Shown piece by piece: positions 23,701 through 35,000 of a stretch of 64,000 nt of DNA (its first letter is position 1; each line of letters starts with the position of its first letter). The notes below the pieces were generated by a model. The model saw only the letters and a list, made by a program, of their open reading frames with translations. It ran no database searches and was not told where the DNA came from. The position numbers and the translations under genes were made by a program. Source of the stretch: Phalacrocorax aristotelis (lineage: Eukaryota > Chordata > Aves > Suliformes > Phalacrocoracidae); the NCBI RefSeq assembly GCF_949628215.1, contig NC_134288.1, positions 7,695,682 through 7,759,681 on the forward strand, read 5' to 3'.

Positions 23701-26349
23701 ACTATTTGCCGGGTGATATAAAGAAAGGAGTTCTCTGGCTCAGCCTATGCCAGATGCTGCAAGAAGGAGCTGCGGTCCCTGAACCCACTTAGACACCCTG
23801 TCTGCCACAAGTGATGAATTTTATTGTTCCAAGAAGGTGAAAGCCTGTGAGGAGCCGTGCAGCTGGAGGTCCCAGCCAGATGTGTCATGTAGGTGTCACG
23901 GCATCCCTATGCAGCTGCATTGTGCTGCAGAAGGTGGGAGAGGGTTGGGCTGGGAGATGGGCATGGCCATGGTTTTGGGATGCAAGAAGATCCAAAGGTG
24001 GTGGGGAGCGCACCAATGCCTCCTTCCCATGCTGGGCCATCCTGCAGGGTTTTGAAATGGAAAACAAGCAGTGAACAGCACAACTTCTTTATGGATAAGC
24101 TATGCCCAGAGAAGAAAAGAAGAACCCATGCTTGCAGTGCAATGCCTGTATCACATCTTCCCTCTTTCAAGAGGGAAGAGACTGCCCTCTGCCATCAACC
24201 CCTTGCTCATGACCTGCCTTGCCCATCACCTGGTGCAAGTGTTGGTGCTCGCTGGAGCATGTGCTTGAGGGATCATTACCCCTCTGCTCTTGGTGTTAGG
24301 CAGGATTTGTGTTGTTTCACACTGGGATGTATTTCCCTGCCTGCTGAGAGGTGATGGAGGCTGGCTCACTGGCCACAGTGACTGCAGCAAGGGTTACTTG
24401 CAGATCCTAACCTGTGCGAGCTTAATGTTAACAAGAAGCCCACAAACTCTCTTGAATTGTAGGCTAACCTGCCTGGCAGTGAATTATTCCTGCCTGAAGA
24501 TTTTGAGGCATGGCTATAAATCCAGAGAGCTTTCTGCTGCCCACCAGCCAAGCCACAGCATGGCCAGGACTCGGCACAGGACGAATGGTGCTGGCTTCCT
24601 CCTCAGTTCTACCAGCTGTTCCCACTGCCAGTGGGGGGATGATAGCCCAGGGAGCTCCCACAAGGAAAGGCACCTGTGCAGGGAAGTTCCCCTTTGCTGA
24701 CCCTGGTAAGGGGTCAGTGTGTCAGTGCGTGGCCTGGGTTCCTCAGTGAGGACACCCGTGGTGGGTGGACACTGGGGTGACCATCCCAGCAGAGCATAAC
24801 TCTCTGATGTGCATGTGCTTTGATCTTCCAGGGATAAATGACAGTGTTTAAAATACACTGGGGGAAAAAATACATATCTAGGAAGATATAGAAGGGAACT
24901 GGATTCTAATAAAAGCCTTGGAAGATCCAAACCCATGATTCAGTTTAACTAAACACACCCAAAATGGGACCAATTCTCTCCACATCTCTCTCAGCGTGGA
25001 GACACACTTCCCAGAGTCCTTTCTCCCCAACCAGGGGATGCATTGACATGTGAGTCCCTGAAAACCCTGACACTGGGATACCTCATCTGAAGACAACTAC
25101 CTGGTCTGAGGGTGCTCTGAGTACTGGCAGCTCCACACTCCCCAGCGTCCTCCCTTTGAAGTACAGGGGGAGCTGGGTGGTGGGGGATTCCTTCAGCTTG
25201 TCGGTGGCTCTGCCATCATCTGGGCTGTGTCCACGCGGTGACACAGAGGTCTGACAGTGGCTTGCGCTGACACATTCGTGTTAGCATGAGCTTGTCCACT
25301 TGCCACAAGTGATGGGGAGGAAACAGTGGTGCAGCTGGGCACATAAAAGTACCTGTAGCACGTGCCCCACAGGGACCTGGCCTTGTGGTGTCCAGTAAGG
25401 ACGATGGCTGATAAGGTTCATGCTGCCTCATCCTCCCCACTGCTGCTAGTGAGATTTAACTAGCTCATGCAGGCAGCCTGGTACAATCCAGCCTTCGTCT
25501 TGCTAACAGATGTGCTGGTGCCAGCTCCCACAGAGGCACCTGGCAGGTCGGAGCTCAGTGCTCAGCGAAGGAAAGGACAGAGCCCATCTGCCCTGCGGCT
25601 GGCGTCTCACAGGACAGCAAACACTGAGCTCACCAAGACAGCTGTTGCCTTTGGCACATCCCTCGCCCCGCTCGACTTCACCAGCAGACACAGAGCGCGG
25701 TTTTACCCCAGCATCCCGTCTGCTGCCCATGTGTTGCTGTCAAGCTGAGCCCGCCAGGGCAGTCGGGCCCCCCACGCTTGGCTTTCCCTGCCTTGAATCC
25801 AGGGGAGGTGAGAGCCATGCGGGAGCACTGCACCCAGGCGCTGGGAGGGGTGCACCCCCAGAGCCTCCCTCAGCATCTTCCCGGTGCACATCCTGTAGCC
25901 AAGGGGAAAGACACCCTCAGGGGCTGCATGCAGTTCCCAGCTGGACTCTGTTACAGCCCCAATGCTTACTTTTGGGCTTGTCAACATCCAGCTGCAGGTT
26001 CCTGGGTGAAAGAAAAGGAGAGTGGCATTGCCCAGGGGGCCATGCCCGAGCAGGAGGGGTTGCTGTGTCAGCTTGGGGGTGAGGAACGAGCCTAGTCCCA
26101 TCCTCATCTGGTGCTCAGCTATTTCTAGTTTTTGCCTTCCCTTTTTCTTATTTGAGCTGGTATTTTCATGCTGTGCTGATAAGAGAGAGGAAGCCTGGGA
26201 GTGCTGGTGGGTGGTTTGGTGGCTGGGTCTAGCTGCTGGGTGTCCTCATCACCCCTCCACTGGCTGCTGCAGTACAATCACTGGCGATGGAGTGGCCCAG
26301 CAAAGCCCTCTTTCCAAAACCAACACTTTGGACCCCTGTAAGTGGTTTG
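14774..26349. other. Intergenic upstream of R3HDML, no gene seen
   Basis: I found no open frame with a recognisable domain or credible exon structure on either strand. An AT-rich patch at 14820-15280 (poly-A/T tracts, an AACGTCAT CRE-like word near 14910) sits just upstream of R3HDML and could be part of its promoter. A C-rich run with quadruplex potential on the minus strand occurs at 21577-21609. The rest is unremarkable GC-rich sequence with short homopolymers. Confidence 0.6.
21577..21609 (-). repeat. C-rich tract, minus-strand G-quadruplex potential
   Basis: Five C runs of 6, 7, 5, 3 and 3 bases are separated by only one to four bases. On the minus strand this gives the four or more short-spaced G runs needed for a G-quadruplex. 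It is a low-complexity tract far from any gene I can identify. Confidence 0.6.
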
Positions 26350-26876
26350 GGGGGATGTTGGAAACTAGAGCTTGATGAAGTTGGATAAACTTGATAAAGA
26401 AGGACATTGAGTTGCTGAAGCATGTCCAGAGAAGGACAACAAAGCTGGTGAAGAGTCTGGAGAGCAGGTCTTATGCAGAGCAGCTGAGGGAACTGGGATT
26501 GTTTAGCCTGGAGAAGAGGAGGCTGAGGGGAGACCTTATTGCTCTCTACAACTACCTGAAAGGAGGTTGTAGTGAGGTGGGTGTTGGTCTCTTCTCCCAA
26601 GTTACTAGTGATAGAACGAGAGGAAATGGCCTCAAGCTGCATCAGGGGAGGTTTAGATTGGATATTAGGAAAAATGTCTTTACTGAAAAAGTGGTCAGGC
26701 ACTGGAACAGGCTGCCCAGAGAGGTGGTGGAGTCACCATCCCTGGAGGTGTTCAAAAAACATGTAGACATGACACTTCAGGGCATGATTTAGAAGGCCAT
26801 GGTGGTGTTGGGTTGGTGGTTGGACTTGATGATCCTAGAGGTCTTTTTCAATCTTAATAATTCTATGATTCTATAA
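26350..26876 (+). mobile_element. CR1 LINE, 5'-truncated 3' fragment
   Basis: This is the 3' part of a chicken-repeat-1 LINE in plus orientation. The frame 26391-26792 gives the end of the reverse-transcriptase ORF2 ([58 protein letters not shown]). It is followed by the 3' UTR with GGTTGGACTTGATGATCC and ends in the tandem 3' repeat ATTCTATGATTCTAT. The frame is open through this tail region but the element lacks its 5' end and is not active. The left border is approximate. Confidence 0.9.
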
Positions 26877-29800
26877 ACTTATGGAAATGTTATATGATGT
26901 TATGCCTTCTGGCACAGGTGGCTCACGATGTCCACCATTAAACCTGTGATAGCAGGTGGGAGATATGATGTGCTCTCAGGTTCTGTGAACAGCTGATGCC
27001 CATCTGGAGTAACTGGGATTAAATAAGTGGTTCTAAGGCTACAATGGTGCTGGTGGCAGGACTGGTTCTCTCCCCTTCTCCTCAGACAAGAACAGGACCT
27101 TCCTCCCTGTCTGCTCCAGTGATGGAAAGGATGACATGTCTCTATGAGTTCATGGACCATGCTAAGGGGAAAACCTCCACGTCTCCTTGCTGCAGTGTTT
27201 TGTGTCTACCCACTGCCCAAAGCGGCTCAGTAAATCAACAAGGCTTACCTTTGTGCCTGCCCAAACCCCTCCAGCTGTCTCGCACAGATGACCATTGAGG
27301 TGATGAGGAGGGTTAATTGACTCTGACAAATATTTACCTGTTTCTCTGGGTTTATAGAAACCTCACTCCAGCCCCAGCTTTGAAGTAGAGTTCAAAGCCC
27401 CAGCAATGCTGATGTCTCAGGGGGAGCTAATTCTCCCCAGTGTGCAGAAAAACTGCTCTATGAGGAGGGGAACCATGTCCCCTGTCCTCCTCATAGTGCA
27501 CCTGGCGCAGCACGGGCATCTTCCATCCTCTCACAGGGTGCTGCTCATCTCCCCACACCAGAGTAAGAACTGCTTTGCCGATTGTTTGGAGCCTGCATTA
27601 AATAAACAGCCCAAAGAAAGGCCTTTTTCCAGAAAAGTGGCAGAACACACTTCTCATGTGTTTTTTTTCCTGATCTATGAATGGTGTCAGCACAGATTGG
27701 GCCGAGTTGCACATCTGTGGTGGGCTTGCATTTAAAAAAAATAGCTTGTTTGAGCTGTACAAATAAACACTGGTGAAAAGAATCCTGTTTCTTTAAGTGA
27801 AGCTGGTAAATGCTCTGATTTAGTTAAAGTGCTAGGATTTGGCTTGAATTTTATTTTTCACTAAACCTAAAGCTAGGGGAGAAAAATGTTGTTTATTCTC
27901 AGAACAGGTAGAGTCTAGGCAGTAGCAGCACAACCTTCATCACTCACCCCCTTCTTAGGCTGTCGGTGTTGGTGACATCCCCCTTCCTTGTGCACTCTTC
28001 ACCACCCTCCATACCTTCCTCTCACCATGGTAAGGAGCAGACTGGACCACTGTATTTTGGGAGATGCTCCGTTTCTGGAGGACTAGGATGTGCTTCCTTG
28101 GTGAGAGGAGAGAGAAGCCAGTCTGGTCCACTTTGATTTGGGAAACTGGGCCAGACCATGAGGGACCAGTAACGGTCCTGCCTACCTCTCGTGCCTGACA
28201 GTAAAATATCATGAGATGCCTTGGAGAAGGTGCAGAAGCTCCCTAACAAACACTTCAGGCTTATTTTGCTGTTTGGGAGCATTTAATCCTAATATTAGTT
28301 CTTCTATACCCGGTGGGACCCCACAGGTACACACAGCAAGACAAGTGCTCCCAAACTCCTGCAGAAGCTAAAGGAAAGAGTCCTGGCTGTGAAAAGTGGT
28401 GATAGACCAGAGCCCAGGCACCAGTACAGCTCTGGGCTTCTCCTTGAGACAAACTCATTTCTTTGCTGCCCCAATCCCAGGGATGGCTGACCTGGGCATT
28501 GCTCAGAGCTGTTCAGGCGAACGCTTCCTCTCGCGTCGCTGTCCTTCTGCACATCTTGTCTTTCAGATGTCACCTGTGGTTGATGACCACACTGATAAAC
28601 CCCATGGCCTTGGGCATCCTTGTTCCTTCTGAGGAAGGCTGAGATGCGAGGCAGCCCTGTGGTGAAAGAGCACAGTGAGAGCAGCGGGAGGCATTCTGCT
28701 CACTGAACACAGCAAATACATAGGTAAAAAACTGAATAAATAATTTAAAAAAAAATATAAAAAAAGAAAGCACCCACAAAACCCCCCCCTCCAGAAAACT
28801 CTATTAATATAAGCATCCAAATTAAGACTGTGACAATCTTGAGTGCACTGGGTACTCTGCATATGCTTTGAACATCTTTTGTAACTATTATTTTACATCT
28901 ACAGAGCATTTCAACAGTGATTATGGTCAGGGCAATTCAAATCACAAGACAACACTTATAGAATTAACCAAGCCAGTAAAGCACAGATTAAATATTATGT
29001 ATCTATATTTTTTAGTTTTACATTTAATATTTGTAATTATATATTTGACTTAAATAGATAGAACTCATGTTATGTGGCTGGTTGTACCAGCTATCCAGCT
29101 AAGAAACAGGAGCTATTAACTGTGGTCCCCGCTAATCAACACAAAGTCACTTTCAAATTTTACACCTGAACATATGACTCTGATTCTTTCCTGCAAACAT
29201 ACGACCTAAAAATGCACCAGTAAAGTTTGAAAAGTTCATATTTCTGAATTTGAATGAATAAATATAGATCATTTCCTTCCCATATTTGATCAGTTCCAAT
29301 AAACAGTAGTCTCTTCCTTTAAAAAAATGCTGTATATTTGTACAGGAGCTCAAGGGCCACCCAGCAAAGGGTTCTGTGGAAATTGTTGTTGTGAGCTCTG
29401 CATGATGTTTAATCTGTCACTGATAATCATTATAGAAAGAGAATAAATGGAGACAACAAATAACAGTTTTAGCACAAATAACAGTTTTAGCACATGCCTA
29501 ACAGGAAGGTTAATCGGACTGGGCAGGAGTTACTTCCCAGTAATGGTGCTGCTCGGAGAGCGCTGCCCACGCAGCCTGCAGGGAAAAACCTACCCAGCAG
29601 CTACCCTCAAAACACAACATGGCGAGAATCAAATTAATTCAAATACGCAGGTGTTGGGGGCTGAGGATTTTCTTTGGCAAACACAGAAGGCGCGCATTAT
29701 ATGTTGTGCAAAAAAAGGGGAATATTTCAGCAAAAAGCTGCGTGTACAGCCACCACAGCTGCTCGAGGAAGTCAGGTAATTGTAGATAAACATGACTAAT

Positions 29801-30059
29801 TAAAACCATTTCATGCCCAAGTACGTGAATTTCTTCTTAAGTGAATACACTTAATCACATGAATTATATATTTTTTCATGTGTAATCTCATCCCCACTTC
29901 TTCTGCTGATGGACTGTTTAATTTGTATCATAGGAAAGGTAACTATTTTACATCTTTGTGAACTCTAGTTATTTTTAATCTCTTCAGATCGTTATAGTAT
30001 CCCTCTGCAATCTCACAATTATCTCTGAAAGAAATTTAGGAAGGAGAAGAATAGAAACT
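26877..30059. other. Intergenic, no gene seen
   Basis: I see no coding structure here. Base composition turns AT-rich at about 28700. A direct duplication of an 18-base unit is at 29457-29492. A poly-A-rich stretch is at 28740-28770. Confidence 0.6.
29457..29492. repeat. Perfect 18-bp tandem duplication
   Basis: The unit CAAATAACAGTTTTAGCA occurs twice head to tail without mismatch, which suggests a recent duplication or a variable-number locus. Confidence 0.85.
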
Positions 30060-30185
30060 CTCCGGTATCCCACTCAGGGTATGGGGATACAGAGGTTAAG
30101 GGACTTGCCTACAGCTGGAGGGGAGTTTGTCAGAGCCACAAATTAAACCCAGCTCCTCAGAGTCCATGCTCATCACAAGACCGTT
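30060..30185 (-). mobile_element. MIR SINE remnant
   Basis: On the plus strand the words AGAGGTTAAGGGACTTGCC, ACAGCT, CAGAGCCA, AACCCAG and GAGTCCATGCTC appear in the order and spacing of an antisense MIR core. The family is an ancient tRNA-derived SINE (CORE-SINE) shared by amniotes and rare in birds. Many substitutions indicate great age. The borders are approximate. Confidence 0.7.
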
Positions 30186-33100
30186 CTCTCCTGTAAATTA
30201 AAACCTGTCATTAGTCTGCTCTGCTGCAATCTGGCTGTGCAGAACAAGAAATGTAAATATTTTGTAGCAGTAGGTATTAATTTGTAACATTAATAAAGTT
30301 TGCACCACTGAAAACTGAATTGGTTCTTTATTATGCTTTGCCCTGTATCCCAAAATATTTTGATCTTTGGATATAACCACCAAATATGCTGAAAATTCCC
30401 TGCAGTTCAGATCATACCCTTCCTATTCATTTAAGGGGAGTTGGAGGGGAAATGTGTGACCTGCAGAGGTTTTCATGCTGGGTCCGGCAATGGTTCAGTC
30501 TGTACAAATTCCATGGGGTTAATTTCCACACCTTTTTCCAAAATTCTTGGGGTTTCAGGACTGGGAAAGATCTTTCCCATTTGTTTGGGCAGCCACGCAG
30601 GTGGCAAGCTACCGTCTTCTCCCTTCTGTCTCTCAAGTCAGCATCTCTGCTGTAAATAACACGGCATCCGCTCACAGGAGTGAGACTTAACTTTGGTTCT
30701 GCCCAGACTGACAACAAGATCCAGGCTCCTAGGAAGAGCATCCCTCCTCATCAGAGAGGGGCAGCAAAGATCTAGGCCAGTGTGAGGGGAAGGCTGCTAC
30801 ACCTCTGCCCCAGGCTGCATTTCAAAGGCACCACTGACACAAGGGAACAAAGCACAATTTATTTTGTTTGTTTTGGGCTTTTTTTGTTGTTAAGCTGACA
30901 GTGAATAGAGACAGCTGGGGAGCTGAAAGCACTAAAGTTGATGGAGAGTGTCTCAGCAAAGGGCCAAAACTATCTTAAACTTCAAGCTTAAGCTTCTATT
31001 AGGCAAAGAAAATACAGCATGAATTATGCTTATGTAGCACCTCTCATGCAAACATCCCAGGACGCTCCATGATCAAACTCAAACACAATCAATCATGGAG
31101 ATGTGAGCAGCGCTCACCAAGGAAAACAGAAAGCAGGGGAGGCTTGGCAAGAATGAGCGGCACAGCCACCACGAGCACCTGGCTTCCAAAGGGAAGGGCT
31201 GGGGGGGCTGGCGAGCGACCCCCAGAAGGGCAATGATGGGTGAGCAGATGCCAGCAGGGCGTAGGAATCTCTGTGAGGCAGGAGGACAAGCCAGGAAAAG
31301 AGGAGGTCTCCCAGGTCCGAATGGGCCATTATAGGTTGGGTAACTCAGCCCCACCAAGTGTGTGGCCACAGGCTGGTGGCTCTGCCGGTCCTGCTGGGCA
31401 GTGTGCTCAGATGGGCACCCGCTGCCCGTGTCTCCTCCTGGTGCCCCTGGAGCACACCTCCCTGTGGCATCGATCAGCCTGTGAGAACCCACCCTAGTCC
31501 AAACTCAGGTCAGAGAAGAACCATTGCTTGTGTTTTGTAAAAAAATTTGGGTAGCTTTTCTCTCCTCCTGCTCCAGGCATCCTTACTTGGTTGTAAAAGA
31601 GAGCAGTGGACCCAGAAATCTCACCAAAAAAGAAAGATTCTTATTCAGAAAGAGTGAAGAGACTCATTTTGACTGTTTGAGCTGAGAATTCAGTTCAAAC
31701 TTCTTGGTCCTGCTCCACAGCAAACATCCAAACCTTTATCAGTTTATTCTTCAGTGTCGGTAGAGACTCCCTTGCTGGGGCTTTATCAAAGGGCTGAAGA
31801 ATTAAACTCCAGTAACTCATTCTGCAAATGGTTGTAAGGCACAATCGACTTTTCAGTAATGATCTTGCCTTCTTCTAACATGCAATGTTTTTGGGCATGT
31901 TTGGCAGGAAGAACTTGTCACATGACACTTATGCACGAGGCTGTGACACTGCTGCAGCATATTAAGGTACAACATCATTTTCTCAGCATTAAGTGACAGC
32001 AGATCACAGTGCAGCACCATGAGCCTCAGCAAAATGCTGCTGTCTTGCAAGAAGGTCTGAACTTCTCCACAGCTAATTTTAAGCACCCAAATCAGGCGTA
32101 CAGTTGCCCTAGGCTCCTGGCAAGGGTCGCTAAGGGTTGTCTTTCCACTGACTGTATACTGAGACTGGGGTGACTCTGCTTCCAGATAAGGATCCTCAGT
32201 TCTGCGGAAGGTATCCCTACCAGTCTCACATCAGCAAGACAGACTTCTTTGCAATTGCAGTGATTAACAGATTAACAGATTAATTATTTAAAATAATTAA
32301 CAACTCAGAGTGTCATTGTTCTTGCCCAATGAATAGTGAAATACCTGATACAACATGAACTCTATGACCAGGAAAGCTTTTCCCCAAACCTGCCGCAGCT
32401 CAGGAGTAAGGATGCTTTTCCCAGGCCTGTTGGATCTGACTTCAAAATTCTGCTCAGGCAGCTGGGATCTCCACATCGCCTGTCCAAAGAAGTGTCCGAA
32501 GCTCTGGGTGACTGGGCATGCAAGGAGAAGGCTTACCAGCCACTCTCCAGCTCTGAAAGTGGTTCTACAGACCCTAATGAATCTATGCCTGCATATGTTA
32601 GAGGTAAAATGTGATTTCTCAATGAAAGTGAAATGATTTGTTGGGGTCCTTGGTTCAAATTAAACCAGGAAAAAAAAAACCAACCCAACCAATTTTTTAA
32701 TCAAATAATCTGGAAGATTTCAGCCTGAATCAGTCAGTGATTTGGTGAGGTTAAGGAAAAAGATATGAAGAAAGGGAAGGACAGGCACATCTGCTATACC
32801 TGGCAAATTACTTCAGTATAGTATAGTTTATACCTGTTGCAGGTCAACCAGGTGTCTGTGAAAGCTCCTTGGGAACCTTCTGCAATCCCCTTAGAACAAA
32901 CCTTATTCCTTGTTTGTGAATAAACACCTTTTCTGCAGTTTTAAAAGACCTATATTCTGCTTCTCTGATTCTTTACAGTGATCAGCTCCTCAGAAGGACT
33001 ACTGGCCTTGGCTGGTGCACATGGCAGCAAATGCATGGCTGGGAAGTAAAGATTTACTCTAAATCTGCAGGACACCTGGACCCAGCTGAGCTTTGCTCAC

Positions 33101-34127
33101 TGCACTTGCGAGAATCCACGATTTACAGAGATAATCCTCAGACATTTCAAGCTGGGCTGAAGATAGACACATTTCCAGCCCATGCCATCAACTCTATTCA
33201 TCTGGAACAGGTGCCAAGCTTATGAAATCCTCCTGCCGCGTGGTAGACACCACAGCATGCTTCATTAGCAGCCAGCCGAGCAGCTCACCACCTCCAGCTC
33301 GCAGGCATTGCAAACAGTCTGGAGATCAGAGACCCAAACCTGGGAAGCAAAGGAGGCAAGGTTTCAAAGGCAGAGGGGGATTTAGGCAGACAATGCTGGA
33401 CTCTGTAAAACCTGCTCCCAGCCCCTCTTATCCTCACTCGTTTGAATGAACGCAGCTGCCTGTCTTTTCTAATTCAGGGGTACAATGCTGTGGCTGGAAG
33501 TGCTAGACATGGCCGTGGCAGTCTTATTAAAAACAACATCTAATAAATCGCCAGATGCCATTTACCCTGGATAACCTCCTTAGCTGAAACTTTCTGTATC
33601 TACTGGAGCTGCTTTGATGTGTCCTTCTGCTCTTTCAGTCCAGATGCTGTCATAGGTTTACTGATGATGACTCCAAACCAGCATTGAAACGCGTCCTGGC
33701 AAGAAATACTTTGCCATCCTCTCTCGGATAGGGTCTGCTTTTTCCCCCCTCTCACAATTTAGTACTGCAGCCACTGAGATGAATAAAGGCTCTTTGTTCA
33801 TTTCATCATTTCTCTGCTTGCTGATGCTTTTTCTGTTTTTTAAAAACTCAGCTAAAAGGACAGCGGCAACAGTCCAATAGATGAAATAGGTCTCAAATAC
33901 CACAGCAACAACCAGTGCTTGGAATGCTTTCAGCTATAAACGTAGACAGTGAAAAGGGGCAGGAGCCTTAAGAGCTCCAGAAATATCTTCTCCTCTCTTA
34001 AGCCCTGGGGAAAAATGTAAAAAAAATTCTACTGAGTGAGGAAATTCTCAAATTTTCTCTGGAATATTATGTTAAGACACTCCCAGAGGAGCTGGCACCT
34101 TACTCTTGAATCAGTGGATGCTCATTT
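30186..34127. other. Intergenic, upstream of FITM2, no gene seen
   Basis: Several frames of 60-137 codons exist (for example 31853-32086 minus, 32336-32614 plus, 33658-33903 minus) but none shows a domain I recognise, a good start or flanking splice logic. A non-coding transcript cannot be excluded. Confidence 0.55.
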
Positions 34128-34405
34128 ATAGGATGAAAGAAAATAAAATGGCCTTGAGTTTTGCCAGGGCAGGTTTAGATTGGATATTAGGAAAAATTTC
34201 TTCACCAAAAGGGTTGTCAAGCGTTGGAGAAGGCTGCCCAGGGAAATGACTGATTCACCACTCCAGAGGTATTTAAAAGACATATAGTTTGGGCACTTAG
34301 GGACATGGTTTAGTGGTGGACTTGGCAGCACTGGGTTAATGGTTGGACTTGATGATCTTAAAGGTCTTTTCCAACCTAAACGACTCTATGATTCTGTGAC
34401 TCTGG
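34128..34405 (+). mobile_element. CR1 LINE 3' fragment upstream of FITM2
   Basis: The sequence carries the CR1 3' block (GGTTTAGATTGGATATTAGG, TTCTTCACCAAAAGGGTTGTCA, AGGCTGCCCAGGG, GACATGGTTTAGTGGTGGACTTGGCAG) and the tail GACTTGATGATCTTAAAGGTCTTTTCCAACC with TCTATGATTCTGTG. It is plus-oriented and truncated at its 5' side. It stops about 420 bases before the FITM2 start codon. It closely resembles the inverted copy at 39054-39755. Confidence 0.92.
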
Positions 34406-34827
34406 GTGTAGATGCTATAGCCGGTGAGCCCCTGAGGGGATCTCCTCTGACGCTCCGGTCTGGAAGCAACCTGCCTGTCAGGTGACGGATGCAAAACATA
34501 ACTTCTGCTATTCTTTTGACAGGGGAGAGTGGGAAAATGAAGCTTCTGAGCACAGGCTTTATTCCTCAGGTACAGGCACTCAGCGAGGGCCTGGCCCGGG
34601 GCAGGGCCCACGGCCGCCCTGTGGATCCCATTCCCCGCCGGGTCAGCCGCCGCCCTGCAGGGGGCGCTCTCCCGCCGGCGGCGGCCGCACTCATGCGCAC
34701 AGCACACCCCCCCCACACCTACGCGCAACACCGCTCCGCCAGGGGGCGCCCGAGCGGCGCGGCGGAGGGCGGGGCCGGCGCGTGACGCTGTACGGCGGCC
34801 GGGCGGGTGCGGCGGCGGCGGCGCGGG

Positions 34828-35000
34828 ATGGAGCGGGCGGCGCGGTGCGGGCGCTGGCTGCGGGCCGCGCTGGCCGCCGGGGGGGTGCGCCGCCGCCTGC
34901 CCTGGCTGCTGCTCGCCATCGTCCTCGTCGGGTCCGCTCTCAAGGACGGCGACGTGGTGCCCGAGACGCCCATGCGGAATAAGCGCAACCCGCTGAACGT
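34828..35000 (+). CDS. FITM2: FITM2 coding exon 1
   Basis: The exon codes residues 1-57 plus two bases: an Arg/Ala-rich cytosolic start, first membrane segment (LPWLLLAIVLVGSAL) and the conserved NKRNPLNV junction. The donor is GTGAGG at 35001. The codons are strongly GC-biased, reflecting the CpG island. Confidence 0.94.

Noticed and set aside
32336-32614. Plus-strand frame of 92 codons upstream of FITM2
   Set aside because: The frame has no domain, no strong start context and no flanking exon structure.
33658-33903. Minus-strand frame with a hydrophobic opening (YFIYWTVAAVLLAEF)
   Set aside because: No recognised family, no supporting splice sites, and it lies in AT-rich intergenic DNA where such frames arise by chance.
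34807-34827. In-frame N-terminal extension of FITM2 (Arg-rich)
   Set aside because: The triplet at 34807 is GTG, not ATG; the ATG at 34828 has a good context and matches the family start.
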